Assembly: GCA_030490835.1 (NCBI GenBank)
Contig: CM059971.1
Span: forward strand, 45,494,012-45,558,011
Source: Annona cherimola
Lineage: Eukaryota; Streptophyta; Magnoliopsida; Magnoliales; Annonaceae
DNA: 64,000 nucleotides
Reading direction: 5' to 3'
Part shown: piece by piece, positions 58,721 to 64,000 of the stretch
Layout: the number at the start of each line of letters is the position of its first letter
How positions within the stretch are numbered: position 1 is the stretch's first letter
Translations under genes and position numbers: made by a program
Notes under the pieces: generated by a model
What the model saw: the letters and a program-made list of their open reading frames with translations, nothing else
Told to the model about the DNA's origin: nothing
Database searches by the model: none

Positions 58721-60045
58721 TTATCAAATATCTGCATGACCATTGAATCAACCACACTCATAGGATCTTAACAATTCCTTCTGATGCACCCAAATAGAAT
58801 CCCCAATACAAATACTCTCTGTCAATATCAAATTATCATGCAAGTCCAATTACCAACTCATCCAATAGAATTGCTTCAAGTAAAACCAACACAACCACAA
58901 ATAGGTACCCCGCAAACTCCAATCAAAACTCCCAAATTCAAACAATCAACTCCAAGTCACCGTACCACGTTCAACCACACATTGATGCACTTGTATGATC
59001 CAATAGCAATGAAATTAGGCCAAGTCAAAGTAGGAAGAAGTTACCCTTTTAGCATGAGACAACACATTGAAAGAGAAGCAGGTTCTGTATTGACGTCGTG
59101 GTGCAGCCTGCGTGGCGCCTAAGTGCCGATCGACTGACAGCGTGGATTGGCATCGACTGGAGATAGAGCTGGAGATGGGAAAGGTATGGTAGGGGAAAAT
59201 GAGGGGGAAATGGTAGGCAATCACGGGAGGGGGATGGGGTGTAGGGAGAGAAGATGGAGGAGATTGGAATGGAAAAGGGAAGAAATGAAACGGAAGAAGA
59301 GGGAAGATGGAATGGAGTAGAGATTAGGGGAGGAAAAGAGAAGAAGGAGAGGAGGAAGAGAGGATAGCAATGGGGGTTAGGATGTGGAGGACGAAGAAGA
59401 ACGGGACGAGGGGGTGCCGCGGCTTGGGTTAGGTTAAAACCTTAACTCGAGCCTTTTAAGTGCATCTGGATCGAGTTGCCCACGCAGCGGCACCTATGTG
59501 CCGATTGTGCAACACCTAGGCACTAACTTTTTATCCTCTCGGTGTGTCGTGCTACATCATACGGCGCCAGGGCGCCAATTCTCTTTTTCTCCCAATTGTC
59601 CTAGCCATCGATATGAACAATTGATTCCCATTATTTTGATAAATTAGTGCTTGGAGTGAATTCACATGCCTTTCTTGCTTGGATATACTTGAATTGTCAT
59701 CTTTTCAGTTCATGTTGTGATAATCCATTGCATGCATTGCAGTTGCAATTCAAGTGCGGGCTCCTTGCCTGATGGATCCAGACTACCACAATCTTGAGCT
59801 TCTCCACTTTAGGAGTTCACTTTTGTACTCCAAAAATTATGACACTCACCTAACCAATTGAATAAGGATTGACCTTGCGGTGGCTCAAATGCTAGTTGGT
59901 TTGAATGCTTTCCAAGTTTCCTCGCTTCAAGGAAGATACGATAGATCATAAAGTCATGCCTCAGAACAAAATTCAAAAAGAGATAATGGGTTGCCTCCCA
60001 TTCAGTGCTAAGTTTACTGTTCTCAGCCCGACGTTGCGTTTAGGA
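58721..60045 (-). other. spacer upstream of the minus Athila-like ORF
   Basis: A purine-rich strand (59160-59400), GGCGCCTAAGTGCCGATCG motifs and the GGGTTGCCTCCCA landmark. Frames such as 58784-59122 and 59015-59224 look fortuitous. Confidence 0.6.
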
Positions 60046-60345
60046 TTAACCAACTCCCACTCTATCGAACTTCCTTTCATGCGGCTTGTGCAGTGGAAGT
60101 TCAGATCTCTTCCTAGCCTCGTCAAATGGATCAATTAGCCTCCTTTCTTGAATTTCGTAGAGGCTATAGAAGAGCGGTTCTTCAGGGTCGTCAATTGTAG
60201 TATTTAAGGAGCTGTTTTCCAAGAATGACCATTGACTGATCAATTTTTGTTGCTCTTGGATTCCTAGAAAATATAATAGAGGTGAGGAACTGTGATCATT
60301 TTCAACCTTTGGCGCTGTAACCACCTCTATTTCTTCACTACTCCC
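60046..60345 (-). pseudogene. Athila-like linker/pol-end fragment
   Basis: A 92-residue frame with FYSLYEIQERRLIDPFDEARKRSELPL, related to 43340-43450 on the plus strand. Its upstream part is cut by the copia LTR at 60346. I assign no function. Confidence 0.6.
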
Positions 60346-60980
60346 TGTTGGTCCCGAGTTAATGGCGATTACCCAAGAGGGGAGGGGTGAATTGGGTATT
60401 TAAAAATTTATAACTTAAACAGAAACTTTACCCCGGATTAATCTAATCCCCTTAATGAAGAAACAAAATGGAAAGCAATATAATGTAAAGAGCAGAAATA
60501 TAAATCAAGCAGACAAGATTTTTATAGTGGTTCGGGCAACCTCCCTACTGCACTCTTCCAAGCTCACACTCCTTGTGACTTGGGTTCCACTATTGTATTC
60601 TTCAAATACAATTAGAGCCACTTCTCTCTTCTAGATTCCAGCTCTAGGGGGCCTCAACACAACACAGCACAGGTAGGTGATGAGTTCCACTCCAATCACA
60701 CACTACCTTGCTTACACTTGATCTTAGTTCCTCAAACTAAATCAAGTTCAATACAAACGAATGAAATAACAAAAGAAGTCTACACTTTACAGATGTGTAG
60801 AAGAAATTTGGCGCAGAGAAGAACTTGTAATGTAGGCTTTAAAGATTCAGAAGTTGAGCTCTTGCAGTTTGAAGCAAAGTTCTTCCTCCTTGAATGACTT
60901 GATCTCTTTAGAGCTCTTGAATATAGGAGTGAAGCACACTTAATGATTCTCAGCTACTTCCCTCGTCCACAATAACTCCC

Positions 60981-60987
60981 TTTTATA
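60981..60987 (-). promoter_or_regulatory. TATA box of the second copia LTR
   Basis: The minus strand reads TATAAAA, downstream (in the sense direction) of the conserved TAACGGTCGGAAT block at 61046-61060. Confidence 0.65.
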
Positions 60988-61064
60988 ATTGTGGAGGGAA
61001 TCCGAACGTTTGAAGGTGGTTGGCGCGCATTAAATACGCCAACGTTCGAATAAATTCCGACCGT

Positions 61065-61205
61065 TACGACCCAAGTCGCAGGCGGAGTCGACTTCGGGTG
61101 CGACTTCGCCTTCCATAGCGACTTCAAGTTTCAGCCTGGGTCGACTTGGGTATCGACTTGACCCAAGTCGCAGGTGAAGTCGACTTCAGGTGCGACTTCA
61201 CCTTT
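61065..61205. repeat. GTCGAC cluster (inner) of the second copia LTR
   Basis: GGAGTCGACTTCGG, TGGGTCGACTTGGG and GAAGTCGACTTCAGG-type units, right upstream of the conserved block and TATA box. Confidence 0.85.
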
Positions 61206-61554
61206 TCAGTTGGCTTTAATGAACTTGAATAATTCCGAGATGCTTGTTCCTTCATGCCTTTATTTCTTTTGCATTTCTCATGTCTTTCCTTTTATAGTTT
61301 TTTGCTTTTATTTGCTCCATGTTTTGTAAGCCTTGAATAATTGAATAACTTCTTGGTCAAGCTTATGTATCTTGTTTTGAACTTGGATTGATCTTCATAG
61401 CTTGAGTTTCTTCATCTTGAGATACGCTTGGAGCTTTGCTTTGGACTTGATAGATTTAAGTTGATCTTGCACATTTGATTTGGTTTTGAGAACACTCCAG
61501 TTGACTCTTGGAATGAACTTGAAATTGCATCTTTGAGCTTGAGAGCATCAAGTC

Positions 61555-61830
61555 GAACTTGGGGTCGACTTCGTTCGCGACTTCGCCCAAGTTGCAACTG
61601 GAGTCGACTTCATTTGCGACTTCGGCATTCTTCCATCCCAAATTCAGCTCTGGAGTGAATCTCCCGACTGAAGTCGATGCTGGAGTCGACTTCGTTTGCG
61701 ACTTGGCTTCCCAAGTCGCAAGTAGAGTCGACTTGGCCTGCGACTTCACTTGTTCTTCTCCCATTTTCAACTGTGGACAGATTTGGCTTCTTGAAGTCGA
61801 TCTTGGGGTCGACTTGGAGAACGACTTGGC
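61555..61830. repeat. GTCGAC cluster (outer) of the second copia LTR
   Basis: Five or more units with GGGGTCGACTTCG, GGAGTCGACTTCATTTGCG, GAGTCGACTTGGCC and others. The frames that cross it on both strands (such as 61559-61912 and 61456-61896) are products of the repeat, not genes. Confidence 0.85.
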
Positions 61831-61936
61831 CTTCCATGCTTTATTTTCTTCAAATGTATATGCCTTAAACATTTCCACAAACATGTTAGTAGCCAAGACT
61901 TACTCAAATTGATTTGTTAATCATCAAAACATAGAT

Positions 61937-62375
61937 TTAGCTAGTTTTCCACATATTTCCATCAATGGCCATTAGACATTGACCATCTAGTTCATCAAGT
62001 GAAACCAAATACACATTTCCATGTCTTTTTCCACTAAACATGATATGTTCTCCATCAAATACATTACATATAGATGATTCAAACACAACCTTGTATCCTT
62101 CATCACATAATTGACTAATACTCATTAGGTTATGCTTAAGTCCTTCAACAAACAAAACATCCTCCATGCATGCATTTGAAATACTATAAATATTTCCTTT
62201 ACCTTTAATTTTACCTTTCTCATTATTACCAAAGGCAACCGTTCCGTCGTTGCAAGGCTTAAGTTTACGAAATAGACTTCTTTCTCCGGTCATATGCCTT
62301 GAACAACCGCTATCTATGAACCATACATTGTTTGCCTTTGCCTTGAAACAAATCTGAAAAATAAAAAGGTAAATC
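61937..62375 (-). pseudogene. copia protease/GAG-pre-integrase start, truncated
   Basis: It includes the protease Asp-Ser-Gly context just upstream of the Met at 62293 (DSGCSRHMTG), then VAFGNNEKGKIKGKG, GLKHNLMSISQLCDEGYKV and DELDGQCLMA, where the internal deletion joins LTR sequence near 61966. It holds the very part that is deleted in the left copia. Its frame is shifted by one base from the gag frame. Confidence 0.83.
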
Positions 62376-64000
62376 TCATCTCTTTGGTACCCATTTTATG
62401 GGTCCATTTGGGTTAGTAATATTATTCAACCTTTGTTGCTCTAACTTAGAAAGTTCAAATCTTGTGTTCCTTGGAACCCAAACTAATTTTGCACCATGGT
62501 CATACAATTTCTTAAAGTTACACTTATAGGCTTTATGACCCATTTTGTTGCAGTAATTGCAAGCCATTGGTAATCTTGGAGTAGGCCTCCAAGTATATAA
62601 TGGTTCAAACGTTGGCCTGCTAGTCCACATGACATTTTTCCTTCTTAGCTTGTATATTGGTGCAGTTTTGGTTTGATATTTCTCAAGTATTGGCACATTC
62701 GATTTGCCACTTTCTTTTTGCTCAAATATATAATATCCAAGGCCTCTTTTACTTGTTTGAGCAGTCATATTTAAAAACATCTTCACATTTTCTTCGAGAT
62801 TAGAGAACTTTGCTAATGATTCATTTAATGATTCGTTCTCCTTTTTCAATTTTTCTATCTCTTCCAACAATGATTCATTTTCTTCTTTCAGTTTTGTTGA
62901 TTTTTCAGCTAGTTTTCCATTTTCAATAATAACGAAGTTACATTGTTGTCTCTTTAATGACAACTTATTTCCTAGCTTTTTGATTTCCTCATATAATGAA
63001 TCATATGCAAGTTGTAGTTCTTCTAATTCAGCACATTTGAGGCAATCATGAAAAGAAGAATAAGTAGATTGAGAATGGCAAAGTTTGGAAGTTACCTCTT
63101 CATTTTCTGTATACTTTGTTGAAGTGGTTTGTTCTTCCAAAACTTCTGTTGTGTTCAAACACAACAAATCTTCTTCTTGCTCAATCCGCGCCATGCAACA
63201 TATTCTTGCACAATTTGCCGCCTCAAATTCGTCGGTTGAAGAGCTGCTTGTTGATGAAGTCTCTTCATTGCCATACATGTCTTTCCCCTTTGGTCTTTGG
63301 TATTTTCTACCTTCATGTCCTTCCTTCCTCTCTTTCGGTGTAGGACATTGAGATTGCATATGTCCCACACCTCCGCATCTATAGCACTTTGTTGGTTCCT
63401 TCTTCTTCTCTCTTCGTGATCTTTCTCTGAGGTCTTTGAAGTTCCTTTCTTTTCTCACAAATTTCCAGAATTTGTGAGTGAGTAGTGCTATGTCTTCATT
63501 GTCGTTGTGAGACGAGGAGGTAGATTCTTCTGAGTTGTGTGCCGCTTTTAATGCAATGGCTTTCTTGCCTTTGTGTTGATCTTCATTTCTTCTCTTGATT
63601 AGCTCATGTGACATTAATGAGCTAATAATATCTTCTAGCTTTAGTGTATTTAGGTCTTTGGCTTCTTCAATTGCCGTAATCTTTGGAGTCCAAGATTCCG
63701 GTAGAGCTCCTAGTATCTTCATAACCTGTTCAGATTCAGAGATAGCCTTTCCAAGACCTTTCAAAGCATTAGTAATCTTAGAAAATCTTGCAAACATCTC
63801 AGAAATATTTTCCGTTTTTAGCATTCTAAAGCTTTCCAATTCTCCTATCAAAATATTTCTCCTAGTCCCTTGGACTTGAGAAGTTCCTTCATAAATAGAT
63901 GTTAAAGTATCCCGTATTTCTTTAGCGGTTAGGCAAGAGGATACTCTATCATATTTAGAAGCCGTAAGAGCACAAAATAAAGAGTTCATAGCCTTAGCAT
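62376..64000 (-). CDS. copia gag, frame open throughout, N-terminus beyond the window
   Basis: A single open frame of 537 codons from the first Met in the window (63989) to TGA at 62378-62376; the DUF4219-like N-terminal part is outside. UBN2-type core at residues 20-135, first CCHC knuckle CYRCGGVGHMQSQC at 202-215, an acidic Ser-rich stretch, a long coiled-coil region (about 330-405, heptad-like Leu/Lys/Glu), and a second knuckle CNYCNKMGHKAYKC at 477-490. It ends GPIKWVPKR, the same last residues as the left copy. This is the only intact retroelement frame of good length in the window. Gag forms the particle and packages RNA. Confidence 0.88.
   Translation of the reverse strand, partial: AKAMNSLFCALTASKYDRVSSCLTAKEIRDTLTSIYEGTSQVQGTRRNILIGELESFRMLKTENISEMFARFSKITNALKGLGKAISESEQVMKILGALPESWTPKITAIEEAKDLNTLKLEDIISSLMSHELIKRRNEDQHKGKKAIALKAAHNSEESTSSSHNDNEDIALLTHKFWKFVRKERNFKDLRERSRREKKKEPTKCYRCGGVGHMQSQCPTPKERKEGHEGRKYQRPKGKDMYGNEETSSTSSSSTDEFEAANCARICCMARIEQEEDLLCLNTTEVLEEQTTSTKYTENEEVTSKLCHSQSTYSSFHDCLKCAELEELQLAYDSLYEEIKKLGNKLSLKRQQCNFVIIENGKLAEKSTKLKEENESLLEEIEKLKKENESLNESLAKFSNLEENVKMFLNMTAQTSKRGLGYYIFEQKESGKSNVPILEKYQTKTAPIYKLRRKNVMWTSRPTFEPLYTWRPTPRLPMACNYCNKMGHKAYKCNFKKLYDHGAKLVWVPRNTRFELSKLEQQRLNNITNPNGPIKWVPKR

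Larger units (their letters stand above)
54609..60345 (-). mobile_element. second Athila-like element, partial, minus strand
   Basis: Leftwards from 60345: a decayed pol-end/linker frame (60324-60046), the GGGAGGCAACC landmark in inverse (59988-60000), a spacer with GGCGCCTAAGTGCCGA motifs (59110), the second ORF (ATG at 58720), a solo LTR (58276-54916), and the rest of the ORF to 54609. It is the inverted counterpart of 43300-45190 in the plus-strand copy. Confidence 0.8.
60346..61965 (-). repeat. LTR of the second copia element (~1.62 kb)
   Basis: It begins TGTTGGTCCCGAGTT on the plus strand and reaches TTTTCCACATATTTCC at about 61960, where the expected CCAACA end is replaced by a deletion junction. 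It carries a TATA-like box and both GTCGAC clusters. Confidence 0.87.
60346..64000 (-). mobile_element. second SIRE-like copia element, internally deleted
   Basis: Leftwards: gag (from beyond the window to 62376), protease start (62375-61966), then directly the 3' LTR (61965-60346). Integrase, RT and RNase H are missing. The sequence is close to the copia at 1-8384 in gag and LTR. The left flank is CTCCC (60341-60345). It may depend on other copies for movement, if it ever moved in this state. Confidence 0.85.

Noticed and set aside
58784..59224. 112- and 69-residue frames in the Athila-like spacer
   Set aside because: Low-complexity Pro/Thr/Gln composition, overlapping on both strands, and no matching frame in the plus-strand copy.
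61456..61912. 146- and 117-residue frames on opposite strands as genes
   Set aside because: Same reason: palindromic repeats in the LTR keep frames open on both strands.
1..64000. Host protein-coding genes, tRNA or rRNA genes
   Set aside because: All long frames are retroelement domains or repeats, and I saw no tRNA-like cloverleaf boxes or rRNA sequence. A faint, intron-rich gene could still escape reading by eye.

Overview
This window looks like repeat-dense plant nuclear DNA. It is AT-rich and made almost entirely of nested, decayed LTR retrotransposons. I found no convincing host gene, tRNA, rRNA or CRISPR array. The Ty1/copia SIRE/Maximus-type, Ty3/gypsy Tekay/Del-type and Athila/Tat-type elements together point to a flowering plant with a large, repeat-rich genome. 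The species cannot be named from the sequence.

Layout. 1-8384: a minus-strand SIRE-like copia element (gag, PR, INT, RT, RNase H, all broken). Its 5' LTR was split by a related solo LTR (6273-8023) with a perfect 5-bp target duplication. The copia sits inside a giant plus-strand gypsy LTR (8385-13526). 13527-17094: an Athila/Tat-type 3' end with LTR-like promoter, then a broken RT/RNase H/integrase fragment. 17095-22304: a minus-strand non-coding gypsy element meeting a plus-strand LTR fragment head to head, which makes a large inverted repeat. 22305-28749: a 5.7-kb 5' LTR, primer-binding site and leader of another gypsy element. 28750-40727: a minus-strand Tekay-like element with degraded gag-pol, group II chromodomain-like end, truncated 3' LTR, full 4.0-kb 5' LTR and a decayed extra reading frame ahead of gag. 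40728-41662: the 3' part of another plus LTR. 41663-51335: an Athila-like plus-strand element (gag knuckle, protease, then directly a second ORF of the plant-transposon-protein type) split by a 4.0-kb solo LTR. 51336-54608: another LTR, cut at its 3' end. 54609-60345: a second Athila-like element on the minus strand, split by a solo LTR with a perfect target duplication. 60346-64000: a second SIRE-like copia on the minus strand, internally deleted but with a gag frame that is open for all the part seen.

How it fits together: the elements show a clear nesting order, and three TSD-flanked solo LTRs show repeated LTR-LTR recombination. Most premature stops and two lost catalytic Asp codons are C-to-T or G-to-A type, as expected for old, cytosine-methylated elements. 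Points that standard annotation would not explain are: (1) a 252-codon pre-gag frame at 35770-36525; (2) GTCGAC-centred palindrome arrays just upstream of the TATA box in the SIRE-like LTRs; (3) a conserved splice-donor-like/acceptor-like pair bracketing a variable module in all the giant gypsy LTRs, expanded in two of them by arrays of short palindromes; (4) an ~85-bp repeat that multiplies the primer-binding-site neighbourhood in a non-coding element.
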